A DNA stretch of 64,000 nt from CAVTYH01 sp963738835 (GTDB taxonomy: Bacteria; Planctomycetota; Planctomycetia; Pirellulales; JADZDJ01). The stretch lies in the NCBI GenBank assembly GCA_963738835.1, contig CAVTYH010000001.1, forward strand, positions 558,001-622,000, written 5' to 3'. A program made the position numbers and the translations under genes. Shown piece by piece: positions 49,545 to 58,968 of the stretch. A model generated the notes under the pieces. The model did not search any database, was not told the origin of the DNA, and was given only the letters and a program-made list of their open reading frames with translations. Positions within the stretch are counted from its first letter, which is position 1. Every line of letters starts with the position of its first letter.

Positions 49545-50630
49545 ATGGTTTGTTCCTCTCACCATCCGCTGCGAAGCTCTGTGCTGCTGCTAGCCAGCTG
49601 CACGCTGCTGGCCTGCGCGCCCGGCTGCCGCACTTGGTGGGGCTTGAATCCGGTACCGGCCCAGGCAGTGGGGCAGACGCCCTGCTATGTGCCCACCGAG
49701 CTCAATAAAGTCTCGCTCCCTCCGTATGTCATCGAGCCCCCCGATATTCTGCTGATCGATGCCCTGCGGGTGATTCCCAAGCAGCCGTTTCAGATTCAGC
49801 CCTTGGACGTGCTGCAGGTGGAAGTCGACGGCACCCGGCTGGATGAGCCGATCCGAGGACTGTATCTGGTGGAACCGGGGGGCATGCTGAATTTAGGTCC
49901 CGGCTATGGCAAAGTGAAAGTCGGCGGCTTGTCGCTGGAAGAGGCCCAAAACAAGTCACCGAACAGCTCAAGCGGACGCTGGTGAATCCGCAGGTCTCGC
50001 TCACCTTGAACGAGTCGGGGGGCCAGCAGCAGATTGCCGGCGAGCATTTGGTGGGTCCCGATGGCACGATGAACCTGGGGACCTACGGCAGCGTGTACGT
50101 GGCGGGGCACACGATTCCGGAGGCCAAAGAGGCCATGGAAAAGCACTTGACCCAGTACCTGGAATCGCCGCTCGGTGTCGGTTGATATCTACGCCTACAA
50201 CAGCAAAGTGTATTACGTCATTACCGAAGGGGCCGGCTTTGGCGACAACATCCAGCGGTTCCCGGTGACCGGCAACGAAACGGTGCTGGACGCCATCAGC
50301 CAGGTGCAGGGCTTCAGCCGCCTGTCGAGCAAGAACATTTGGATCGCCCGGCCTTCACCGGCCGGCTGCGATCAGATTCTGCCGGTGCGCTGGAATGACA
50401 TCGTCTCCGGCGGCGGCGTGGCGACGAACTATCAGGTGTTGCCCGGCGACCGGGTGTTCATCGAGCAAGATCACCTGATCGCCATCGACAGCCTGGTCAA
50501 AAAGCTCCTCAGCCCCATCGAACGCATGTTCGGCACCACGCTGCTAGGACTCCAAACCATCCAAAACGCCCGCTCCTTGCCCGGCGCACTACGGGAACCT
50601 TTTAAGCTGAGCCAAAGAGGAACTGCATAA
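49545..50630 (+). CDS. Wza-like polysaccharide export lipoprotein, two frameshifts
   Basis: Outer-membrane export channel component of about 360 residues. ATG 49545 begins a lipoprotein signal with lipobox LASC (SVLLLASCTLLACAPGC). The Poly_export core is YVIEPPDILLIDALRVIP and DVLQVEVDGTRLDEP, with a second such unit after a shift near 49955 (EHLVGPDGTMNLGTYGSVYV). After a shift near 50170 an SLBB-type domain follows (VYYVITEGAGFGDNIQRFPV; NYQVLPGDRVFIEQDHLI). The TTG at 49527 is an alternative start. Its stop overlaps the next start (TAATG at 50628-50632). Confidence 0.85.
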
Positions 50631-51565
50631 TGATCAAGAGACTTTCAATCCGCAGAGCGGTAATCATTGCCGTTTCAACTGCATTTTTCAGCACGGCAGA
50701 AATAGCGTCGGCGCAATTCGGAACCAATGCTCCTGTTTGCCCATTAGGCCGTTGTGTACCAGCGCGCGACAGCTGGGGATTCTATCCAACCAAGTGGCGG
50801 CGTTGGCCAGTGCAGTCTATCCGGATATGTCGCAGCCGGTTGTACAGCCCGGCAGCAACCAGATTTTGCCCCCAGAGATTGAACTTCCAAATCCGAACAA
50901 AGAAGCAGAGATCCAAACTCCAAATCCAGGCGCGATTCGATGAAAACGCCGGGTGGAAGCGGCGCATCGAATGAACGGCGCGTGGACTAGAAACCGAGCC
51001 AACGCCAGCGAAATCGCCTAATGACGGAACGCCAAATGATTTGTTGCCACTGCCAAAGAGCGCACCCGGAGCAATGCCGTCGCCGGATGAACCAAATTTT
51101 GGTCCGCCGAATTTCGGCGAGCCGCCCGCGCCTTCGGGGCACCCCAGTGGTTCATCCCGAGTGCTGCCGCGCCTATCGCCGCCCGAACCGGTCGCTGCCA
51201 GGAATCTCAGGGACTCGAAAAATCAGCACGTGTCGTGGAATGAAACCAAAGATTTGGTGGTGACAAAATCATCAGCAACCCGATTCATTGGCGACAATTC
51301 GGGACAGGCAATCTCGCCAGAAGAAGAGCCAGATTTAATTGTTCCGTCGCTCTCATCGCGTCCATTGCGCACTACGGGTGTCGAAGTGCATTTTGATCGC
51401 TCGCCGGGTAATCCGCTTCGGGACGATATAAACCCTGAAACGAAAACGCCGACCCCATTAATAGACAACGATCCGCCTACGGTAAGTGCCGACCGGTCAA
51501 GTGGATCTTCGACCGTGGCGACTCCCGTCGGGGCCGTCCGCTCCAATCCGCTACGCCGCAATTAG
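50630..51565 (+). CDS. Secreted proline-rich protein with planctomycete FYPTKWRRWP motif, frameshifted
   Basis: About 310 residues spread over at least three frames. The signal peptide is VIIAVSTAFFSTAEIASA; soon after comes RDSWGFYPTKWRRWP, a short motif I have seen repeatedly in exported planctomycete proteins of unknown function. After a shift near 50800 the chain is Pro/Asn-rich (YPDMSQPVVQPGSNQILPPE) and later continues LPLPKSAPGAMPSPDEPNFG to the stop at 51563-51565, ending VGAVRSNPLRRN. It is coupled to the Wza-like gene by a 1-bp overlap, so a role in polysaccharide export or attachment at the cell surface is plausible but unproven. Confidence 0.6.
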
Positions 51566-52351
51566 CCGCTATCAAGAGAGTGGCGGGTTGTCTCCCGGCG
51601 TTTTCAACCTGAAAAATGCCATTGATGAAATCGGCGGAAATAGGATTTGCGTTAGATTTCGCCTCGGAGCATCGAATGTCGATCCAGCTGGCTATTCGGT
51701 TTGGCTAACTACAGTCGGCTGAGTTTGGCGGCTGGCAGCCTTGCAGCCCATCCTGTTCGCCCATTCTTCTTTGGCCATGTAGCGGAGCGAACTCCGTTTG
51801 TAATGGTCCGAACCGCTTTGGCCCCTTGATTTTCTGCGCTGACAGCGTTCAGGCAGATAGCTCACGGGGGGCTTTCGTTGACAACCCTCGATAGTCAAGT
51901 ACACTAAAAGTCCTAAGGGGCTACGTGGCAACGTCTTCATGAAGGAAGACGCGGCGAAATTGAAGGCAAGTTTCGCCAACCCGGCGCTGCGGTGGTCGGA
52001 TTGATCCGGCTCCAAGGCAGAGGAGTCTGTCTCATCATTTTCCCAGTTTGTCTGTGGGACCAACGGTCGCTGCTTTGCGATCCGTTTTACCAACTTAGTC
52101 GCCGGTCCCCGGAGCATGGCATTCATGTGAATGATGAGGTTTTGGGATCGCCGCAGTGGCAGAAGCAGCAGGGCACGACTAACCATGCCGGCTGGTTTGG
52201 AGTTGTTTGAAATAGAAATGTAGGTCGTTCGAGCGAAGGAGGTTGGCACTCAGATTTACCGGCTGGTAATTCGACAGTGTCACCCAAGAGGACGGAGTCC
52301 GCCTAAACAGTTTTGAGAACCCGTTACTGAAAGTAAGGGCGTCAACCCGCA
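51566..52351. promoter_or_regulatory. Long leader ahead of the NusG-like antiterminator
   Basis: About 785 bp with no credible gene. A 185-codon antisense frame here has unnatural composition and no family features. RfaH/UpxY-type regulators act on their own long leaders, so a pause or recruitment site may be present; I do not recognise a JUMPstart/ops sequence. Confidence 0.35.
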
Positions 52352-52909
52352 ATGCCCATTCTTGTCCGCGAGCCCGACATCTTTCCCTCCGACCTATTTG
52401 ATCGGCCGGCCATCGAGAATGGCGCGACTTGGTGGGTGCTGTACACCATGTCGCGGCGCGAAAAGCAGCTGATGCGATGCTTGCATACAGCGGAAATTTC
52501 GTTTTATGCGCCTCTTGTTCGGCAGCGAAAACGATCGCCAGCAGGTCGCCAATACGTAACATACGCGACGTTATTTCCCGGTTACGTTTTTCTCAAGGGA
52601 GATGATGACCAGCGTCGTGCTGCACTAACCACAAATTGCGTTTCTCGTTGCATCAGCGTGAGCGACCCAGCGCGGCTGACACACGATCTGCAACAAATAC
52701 GCCGTTTGATTGAAGCGGAAGTTCCGCTAAGCACCGAGAAGCGACTGGAGCCAGGCGAGCGAGTTCGTGTCTCAAGCGGTCCGCTGATCGGTCTGGAAGG
52801 CACGGTGATCCGCCGCCATGGCGACCGTCGATTGCTCGTGGCGGTTCAGTTTTTACAGCAAGGTACTTCCGTTCAGCTCGACGATTTTGCTGTCGAGCGA
52901 ATCGACTAA
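52352..52909 (+). CDS. NusG/RfaH-like specialised transcription antiterminator
   Basis: 185 residues. The NGN domain starts WWVLYTMSRREKQLMRCLHT and contains the NusG signature region TLFPGYVFLKGDDDQRRAAL. The KOW domain follows (PGERVRVSSGPLIGLEGTVI; LVAVQFLQQGTSVQLDDFAV). Paralogues of this kind (RfaH, UpxY, LoaP) allow RNA polymerase to read through long polysaccharide operons. It is placed directly before the rightward biosynthesis genes, which fits that role. The frame is intact. Confidence 0.83.
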   Translation: MPILVREPDIFPSDLFDRPAIENGATWWVLYTMSRREKQLMRCLHTAEISFYAPLVRQRKRSPAGRQYVTYATLFPGYVFLKGDDDQRRAALTTNCVSRCISVSDPARLTHDLQQIRRLIEAEVPLSTEKRLEPGERVRVSSGPLIGLEGTVIRRHGDRRLLVAVQFLQQGTSVQLDDFAVERID

Positions 52910-52973
52910 TCATCGCCCCAACGATTGACATCCAATACTTCATTTCATCCTGAACTAACCCAACGAGCATTTG

Positions 52974-54176
52974 ATGGCAACTGCGACCGACACCTCGAAA
53001 GTGCCCGCGGTTTTGGGCGGCAAGCCAGCGTTCGAAAAATTGCTGCCCATCGTCCGTCCTACATTGCCCAAACACGAAGAGTTGGCCAGCGAACTGGCCG
53101 AGATCATTGGGTCTGGCATGGTGACTCGGGGCCGGCAGCTGCAACTGTTTGAAGAAGCCGCGGCTGCTCATTTGCGCGTGAAACACGCCGTGGCGGTTTC
53201 CAGCTGCACTAGTGGATTGATGCTCGTGTACCAGGGGCTTGGGCTGAAGGGCGAGATCGTCGCGCCGAGTTTTACATTTATGGCGACCGTCAGCGCCGCC
53301 GTTTGGGCGGGGCTGCGACCCGTGCTGGTGGATGTCGATCGAGGAACTCATAATATCGATCCCGCAGCGGTCGAACGTGCGATTACTCGGAACACAACCG
53401 GCATCGTAGCTGTCCATAATTTTGGCAATCCGGCTGACATCGCGGCGCTCGAGCAAATCGCGCAGAGCCACGGATTGAAACTGGTCTTCGATGCCGCCCA
53501 CGGTTTCGGCGCTCAATACCAGGGCGTGCCTGTCGGGCCGCAAGGCGATGCCCAGGTTTACAGTCTTAGCCCGACGAAATTGGTTGTCGCGGGCGAAGGG
53601 GGGATTGTTGCCACGAATTGTGATACTTTGGCCGAAAGAATTCGCCGTGGTCGTGAATACGGCATGGGCGCCGCCTACGACAGCCTCTTCGCCGGAATGA
53701 ATGCCCGCATGAGCGAGTTTCACGCTTGTCTAGGTCGACACAGTCTGGCGATGCTGGAGCGAAACGCAAATCGACGACAGGAAATCGTCGCATTGTTCCG
53801 CCGCGAACTCGGCCGCCTACCAGGCATTCATTTCCAGGAAGTGCTGCTTGGCAATCGGGCGTCGTACAAGGATTTTTCGATTACCATCGATGCACAAGCA
53901 TTCGGCCTTTCCCGTGATGAGCTGGCCAAGGCCGTGGCCGCGGAAAACATCGATACGCGGAAATATTACGATCCGCCGGTCCATCGACAGACGGCCTATC
54001 GTCAGTTTGCACCCGCCGAACAATCGTTAAGTGTTACCAATTGGCTGGCTTCTGCAAGTTTAAGTTTGCCATTGTGGTCGCACATGACAGACGAAGTTGC
54101 GCTGCAAATCTGCCGAGCTTGCAAACGGATTTACGAGACTGCGGAAGACGTGCAAAGCAGATTAGCGGTGAACTAG
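52974..54176 (+). CDS. DegT/DnrJ/EryC1/StrS-family PLP aminotransferase
   Basis: About 400 residues; sugar aminotransferase that makes amino-deoxy-sugar nucleotides from keto sugars, or a related PLP enzyme. Motifs: SSCTSGLMLVYQGLG (phosphate-binding), APSFTFMATVSAAVWAGLRP, LVFDAAHGFGAQYQG (Asp binding the pyridine N), YSLSPTKLVVAGEGGIVATN (Schiff-base Lys). C-terminal family motif DTRKYYDPPVHRQTAY. ATG 52974 preferred over an adjacent TTG. The frame is intact. Its product could be N-acylated by the acyltransferases encoded downstream. Confidence 0.85.
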   Translation: MATATDTSKVPAVLGGKPAFEKLLPIVRPTLPKHEELASELAEIIGSGMVTRGRQLQLFEEAAAAHLRVKHAVAVSSCTSGLMLVYQGLGLKGEIVAPSFTFMATVSAAVWAGLRPVLVDVDRGTHNIDPAAVERAITRNTTGIVAVHNFGNPADIAALEQIAQSHGLKLVFDAAHGFGAQYQGVPVGPQGDAQVYSLSPTKLVVAGEGGIVATNCDTLAERIRRGREYGMGAAYDSLFAGMNARMSEFHACLGRHSLAMLERNANRRQEIVALFRRELGRLPGIHFQEVLLGNRASYKDFSITIDAQAFGLSRDELAKAVAAENIDTRKYYDPPVHRQTAYRQFAPAEQSLSVTNWLASASLSLPLWSHMTDEVALQICRACKRIYETAEDVQSRLAVN

Positions 54177-54292
54177 CAACCAGAGATTCAGCGAGCAACG
54201 GCAATATCCGGTTTTTCGCAGCACTCAGGCCGTGGTTGTGGCAAACACAGCACGACGGACGAAACGACACCTCATGAGGAAGGCACGGCACC

Positions 54293-55835
54293 ATGTTTAG
54301 AGCTCAACCGAGAAGAGTTACGCCGGGAATGGCCCTGCGCATCTTTGCCGATGTGCTAATGGTGCAGTTTTCTTTGCTGGCCGCACTCTCGCTGATGCTC
54401 TTGTATCATTTGCTCGTGGGCTATTTGCCGGCGGCCAAGTCGTTATCGCAGCATTTTTGGTTCATGCTGGGGCAGTATGCTGACGCGGCCTGGTCGCTGA
54501 CCATCATCTGCATCGCGGTCTTTTATCTAAGTGGCTTTTACACGTATGGGCGTTTTTATCAGGGTCGCTATAAGGCGCTGATTATTATTCAAGCTGTCTG
54601 CCAAAGTTACTTATTTTTTGGATTCATCACTTATTTCTTGCAAGGAAAATTATCACTACCACGTTCGGCGCTGATTTTGTCGTGGGCATTAACTTTAGTG
54701 CTGCTGCGTGGGCTCCCGGTTGTGGTTGCACGTCTGGAAAAAAATCGCTGATCCGGAACGCGATCGCATTCTAGGCCAAAAACACAGCGCGGCTAAACAT
54801 GTGCTGGTGATTGGCGGAGCCGGCTACATCGGTTCTGCGTTGCTGCCCAAACTGCTGAGCAGCGGATACCGCGTGCGGCTGCTCGACTTGCTGATGTTCG
54901 ACACCGACCCGATCGATCAGATCCTTGGTCATCCGAATTTGGAAATCATGCAAGGCGATTTCCGGCATGTCGGCAAGATCGTCGAAGTGATGCAAGGGGT
55001 TGATGCCGTGGTGCATCTGGGGGCTATCGTCGGCGACCCAGCCTGCGAATTGGACAATGAGCTAACCACGGAAGTCAATCTATCCGCCACGCGAATGGTC
55101 GCCGAAGTGGCCAAGTTCTGCGGCGTCCAACGATTCATCTTCGCCAGCACATGCTCGGTTTACGGGGCCTGTGATGAATGCTCGACGAACGATCTTCCAC
55201 GCGACCCGTCTCTCACTACGGCAACACGAAGTTGGCCGCCGAACGGGTGCTGTTGGGCATGGCCGATCAGCGCTTTGCACCGACCATTTTGCGATTTGCC
55301 ACGATCTACGGCCTCTCGGGCCGCACGCGATTTGATCTGGTGGTCAACCTCCTAACGGCGAAAGCCAAGATCGACGGCAAAATTACCGTCATGGGCGGCA
55401 ATCAGTGGCGGCCATTTGTGCATGTTGACGATGCCGCCTTGGCGGTTGCAACCGCTCTAGGACGCGCCACTGGAAATTGTCGGCAACGAGATTTTCAACG
55501 TCGGCTGTGACGCCCAAAACTACACGATCAAGCAGATGGGAGAGATTGTGCACGAGCATGTGCCCGGCGCAGAATTGCTCGTCGACGAGCACGATACCGA
55601 TCGTCGGAACTATCGCGTCAGCTTCGCCAAAATCTGCAATCAATTGAACTTCCAGCCGCAGTGGACACTGGAGCAGGGCATCCAACAGGTGCTCGAAGCC
55701 ATCGCCCGCGGCGATATTCTCGATTACCGAGACGCCAAATATAGCAACGTGAAATTCCTGAGCACGCAAGGCACCGAACAACTGAGCCGCAGCACGTGGG
55801 CGCATGAATTGCTGAAGGAAATCACGGCTAATTGA
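54293..55835 (+). CDS. Membrane-anchored NAD-dependent sugar epimerase/dehydratase (fused TM domain), about three frameshifts
   Basis: About 510 residues. Residues 1-150 form about four helices (ADVLMVQFSLLAALSLMLLY; AWSLTIICIAVFYLSGFYTY). At an A run near 54740 the frame changes into the SDR domain: KHVLVIGGAGYIGSALLPKL (Rossmann), DAVVHLGAIVGDPACELD, IFASTCSVYGA (Ser), then after a shift near 55190 SHYGNTKLAAERVLL (Tyr-x3-Lys), and after one near 55465 the C-terminus (NYTIKQMGEIVHEHVPGAEL). I recall planctomycete proteins with this same fusion, hence one CDS; without the A-run correction it would be two genes, 54293-54751 and about 54760-55835. It likely modifies a nucleotide sugar at the membrane. 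Confidence 0.75.
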
Positions 55836-56575
55836 AGCATTTCTGGCGCAATGGCTGCAGAACTGGACCGCCTGATTCAACTTCATCTCTTAAACTGGAC
55901 ACAAGTGCTGTGCGCGTTCTTGTAGTGGCGCCCCATCCGGATGACGACGTGCTTGGTTGTGGCGGCGTCATGGCTCGCCACGCAGACAAGGGAGACGATG
56001 TGCATGTGGTGGTAGTGACGCGAGGCATTCCGGAGCTGTTTTCGTCAGAGTTCGTAGAACAAGGGCGGAACGAACTTCGCCAAGCACATCAATTGCTGGG
56101 AGTGGACGGCTTGCGATTTCTCGATTTCCCGGCGCCACGAATGGACACCGTGCCTCGGCATGAGATATCTGATGCCATCGGCCGTGTGCTGAAAGAGATT
56201 GAGCCACAAACCATGTACGTGCCGCACTTCGGCGACATGCACTTCGAGCATGGTTTAACCTATGAAAGCTGTCTTGTGGCGGCCCGGCCAATCAGAAATT
56301 GTTCAGTGCAGCGAATTCTGGCCTATGAAACGCTATCCGAGACTGAGTGGGGCCCGCCGATCGCTGGAGCCGCTTTCCAGCCGACTGTCTTCGTCGATAT
56401 CGCGCCGTATTTGGAAAGAAAACTCGCCGCTATGGCAGGCTTCAAAAGCCAATTGCACGCTGAACCGCATCCGCGATCCTTGGCGAATTTACGGGCCCTG
56501 GCCAAGCTTCGTGGCAGCGTAGCATCGTTGCAGGCAGCGGAAGCTTTTATGTTGGTTCGCGAAATCGTGGGTTAA
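55832..56575 (+). CDS. PIG-L/LmbE family deacetylase
   Basis: Zinc-dependent N-deacetylase for amino sugars, about 222-247 residues. The signature VLVVAPHPDDDVLGCGGVMA carries the His and Asp zinc ligands; FGDMHFEHGLTY holds the third. The C-terminus (YERKLAAMAGFKSQLH-like stretch) matches the family. The TTG start at 55832 overlaps the stop of the epimerase; GTG 55910 just before the core domain is an alternative. Probably removes an acetyl group so that another acyl group can be added. Confidence 0.83.
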   Translation: MKHFWRNGCRTGPPDSTSSLKLDTSAVRVLVVAPHPDDDVLGCGGVMARHADKGDDVHVVVVTRGIPELFSSEFVEQGRNELRQAHQLLGVDGLRFLDFPAPRMDTVPRHEISDAIGRVLKEIEPQTMYVPHFGDMHFEHGLTYESCLVAARPIRNCSVQRILAYETLSETEWGPPIAGAAFQPTVFVDIAPYLERKLAAMAGFKSQLHAEPHPRSLANLRALAKLRGSVASLQAAEAFMLVREIVG

Positions 56576-56589
56576 AAACTCTGATAGCC

Positions 56590-57018
56590 GTGGATAACTT
56601 GCTTCATTCGCCATTTCGGCTGCATCACGTTGGATTTGTTGTTCCGACGCTTGCTACGGGACAGGCAATGCTCAAGATGTTGGGATTCGATGTCACCACT
56701 CCCAGCTATGCGGACCCGGTTCAAAAGGTGACCGTACAATTCATTTACCCGTCAAGCGATGTTGCTATTGAACTGATTGCACCGCTGGACGAAAAGTCGC
56801 CGGTCACTCGTTTTCTAGCCAAGCAAGGCGCCGGATTGCACCACTTGTGTTACGAAGTGCCAGATATTGACGACGCCTGTAAATATCTCCGCGAGCTGGG
56901 CAGCATCATTTCCTGCGAGCCGGTTGGCGCGGTGGCTTTCAACGGGCGTCGCATCGCGTTTCATTATTGGCAGCGGCAAATTATCGAGTTGCTCGAGGCC
57001 GAGAAACCGCTCTTATGA
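56590..57018 (+). CDS. VOC-family protein (methylmalonyl-CoA epimerase-like glyoxalase fold)
   Basis: 142 residues from GTG 56590. Two beta-alpha-beta-beta modules: RLHHVGFVVPTLATGQAMLK (first metal His) and GAGLHHLCYEVPDIDDACKY (second His), with IIELLEAEKPLL supplying the last Glu. Size and motifs fit the methylmalonyl-CoA epimerase branch. Its stop overlaps the FkbH start by 4 bp (ATGA at 57015). In this context it might act on an acyl-CoA or acyl-ACP intermediate. Confidence 0.78.
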   Translation: MDNLLHSPFRLHHVGFVVPTLATGQAMLKMLGFDVTTPSYADPVQKVTVQFIYPSSDVAIELIAPLDEKSPVTRFLAKQGAGLHHLCYEVPDIDDACKYLRELGSIISCEPVGAVAFNGRRIAFHYWQRQIIELLEAEKPLL

Positions 57019-58742
57019 AATCGCGCATAGTGCGAATCGCCGTTTTGGCGTCCTTTAATCTCGACCTGCTAAAAAGGTTGCTGGGCGAATCGTTATCGTG
57101 CGCCGGCATGAGTGCAGAGTTGTACTTCTCCGGATACGGCTTATGGGAGCAGGAGTGCGTGGACCCCAGATCTGCGTTGCACGAATTTCAACCTAACGTG
57201 GCAATTCTGGTTGCCGACGCGGCCGATTTGCTTCCGCCGCTGCATCCAGGCGATATGTTGCCAGAGCGAGCCAAGAGCGCCAGAACTGGCTCGAACGGTT
57301 GGCAACGATTACTAACAGCGATCGATGGCATCCTCGAAGGCTCGCCGCAGACGACAGTTCTGGTTCACAATTTAGTGCGCCCAAGAATCAACACACTGGG
57401 AACTCTGGAAGACAATTCCGGTTTTTCCGCAGGTGCCGCGGTCGCTTACATTAACGACCAACTTCGCTCGTTAGCAGAAAGCAACATCCAGGTTCGTGTG
57501 ATCGACTATGCAGGCTTTGTGTCAGAACATGGGCATGCCGTGCTCTCCGACGACCGGATGTGGCATTTGGGTCGTATGCGACTGGGGCGTAAAGGGCTGG
57601 AACTTCTAGCGGCGCTGTATCCACGGTATGTTTCAGCGCTGTTGATTCCGCGTCGCAAGTGCCTGGTGCTCGATTTGGATAACACTCTTTGGGGCGGAGT
57701 GCTTGGCGAAGACGGCCCCGACGGAATCGCCATTGGGCAGGAAGGATTGGGGCTGGCATTTCGAGAATTTCAACTGGCGATTCTGGCGCTTGCACAGCGC
57801 GGCGTCGTACTGGCTATCGCGAGCAAGAACAATCCGGCCGACGTTTTTGAAGTTCTCGAGAATCATCCCGAAATGGTGCTTCGCCGGCGAGATTTTGCCT
57901 GTGCTGAAATTCATTGGAATCCGAAGTCAGAATCGTTGCCGCGCATTGCTGAGCAATTGAATGTTGGGCTCGACAGCTTCGTTTTTTGGGACGACGAACC
58001 ACGTGAGCGCGAAATTATTCGCACCCAACATCCCCTGGTTTTCGTTCCTGAGGTGCCCGTCGATCCGTCGTCGTATGCTCAGATGCTGCTGAATCTGGAG
58101 TGTTTTGATGTGCTTAGCCTGACCGAAGAAGACCGTCGGCGCGGTGAAATGTATCGCCAAGATGTCAGCCGGCAACAATGGTTGACAAGTGCCGCGCCGT
58201 CGAACCTCGCGGAGTTTTATGAATCACTCAACATGTCTGTATCAATCGACCGGCCTGATGTCTACGGCGTGCAGCGACTCGCGCAATTGACGCAGCGCAC
58301 CAGCCAATTTAATTTCACCACGCGTCGCTATACGGAAGCTGAAATTCAGGCGAAGTTGGATGATCCGTTGTGCGGTCTTTACGCCATCAGTCTGGCCGAT
58401 CGTTTCGGAAAACTAGGCGTTGTCGGCGCGGCGATCGTCTATCGACAGCCGCAAACCTGGCAGCTTGACACATTTTTGATGAGTTGCCGAGCGCTAGGCC
58501 GAGGCGTCGAAGAAGCGTTCATGGCAACGTTGGCGTCGGAAGCGGCCGATGCTGGAGCGGTTCTCTGCGGCCAATTTATCACAACGAAGAAAAACGTGCC
58601 CGCTCGGCAGTTTTTGGAGCGATTGAATATTCCACTTTATGAGTGCGGCGACTCGGTCTTCCATTTCGAAATTGATCCGGCCAAAATCGTTTTTCCGTCT
58701 TGGATTGCCAGACTACCGGGAGTTCACTCCTATGAGTCGTGA
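57015..58742 (+). CDS. FkbH-like HAD-IIIC family protein
   Basis: 575 residues. FkbH-type enzymes transfer a glyceryl group from 1,3-bisphosphoglycerate to an acyl carrier protein and dephosphorylate it. An N-terminal SGNH-like region (1-210) precedes the HAD motif I KCLVLDLDNTLWGGVLGEDG (about 218-237), HAD motif II-like LAIASKNNP, and motif IV DSFVFWDDEPREREII. The C-terminal third (about 400-575) is the GNAT-like part of the family (LSCRALGRGVE-type stretch, LMSCRALGRGVEEAFMATLA). ATG 57015 overlaps the VOC stop, and its end overlaps the ACP start by 11 bp, so the three are translationally coupled. The frame is intact. Confidence 0.87.
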   Translation: MKSRIVRIAVLASFNLDLLKRLLGESLSCAGMSAELYFSGYGLWEQECVDPRSALHEFQPNVAILVADAADLLPPLHPGDMLPERAKSARTGSNGWQRLLTAIDGILEGSPQTTVLVHNLVRPRINTLGTLEDNSGFSAGAAVAYINDQLRSLAESNIQVRVIDYAGFVSEHGHAVLSDDRMWHLGRMRLGRKGLELLAALYPRYVSALLIPRRKCLVLDLDNTLWGGVLGEDGPDGIAIGQEGLGLAFREFQLAILALAQRGVVLAIASKNNPADVFEVLENHPEMVLRRRDFACAEIHWNPKSESLPRIAEQLNVGLDSFVFWDDEPREREIIRTQHPLVFVPEVPVDPSSYAQMLLNLECFDVLSLTEEDRRRGEMYRQDVSRQQWLTSAAPSNLAEFYESLNMSVSIDRPDVYGVQRLAQLTQRTSQFNFTTRRYTEAEIQAKLDDPLCGLYAISLADRFGKLGVVGAAIVYRQPQTWQLDTFLMSCRALGRGVEEAFMATLASEAADAGAVLCGQFITTKKNVPARQFLERLNIPLYECGDSVFHFEIDPAKIVFPSWIARLPGVHSYES

Positions 58743-58968
58743 AATGTTGCGGAAACTCGTGGCCGAAACGCTGCAGTTGGCTCCCGATCAGGTTCCGCCA
58801 AACGCCAGCAGCGAAACATTGGAAGCTTGGGATTCACTGCGGCATCTGGATATTATTCTCGCGGTCGAGTCGGCCACTGGAATCAAATTCCCGACGGCCG
58901 AAATCGTGGAGCTTACATCGCTGCCGAAGCTCGAAGATGCACTTGCTCGACACGGTTGGAAGTCATGA
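58732..58968 (+). CDS. Acyl carrier protein (first)
   Basis: 78 residues: MSREMLRKLVAETLQLAPDQ, then EAWDSLRHLDIILAVE with the phosphopantetheine Ser in DSL, then IVELTSLPKLEDALARHG. It overlaps the FkbH gene (11 bp) and the GNAT gene (ATGA at 58965-58968). The natural reading is that FkbH loads this ACP and the acetyltransferase-like protein, or an acyltransferase downstream, uses it. Confidence 0.88.
   Translation: MSREMLRKLVAETLQLAPDQVPPNASSETLEAWDSLRHLDIILAVESATGIKFPTAEIVELTSLPKLEDALARHGWKS

Noticed and set aside
51692..52249. A 185-codon leftward frame in the leader of the NusG-like gene
   Set aside because: Unnatural composition, no ribosome site and no recognisable domain.
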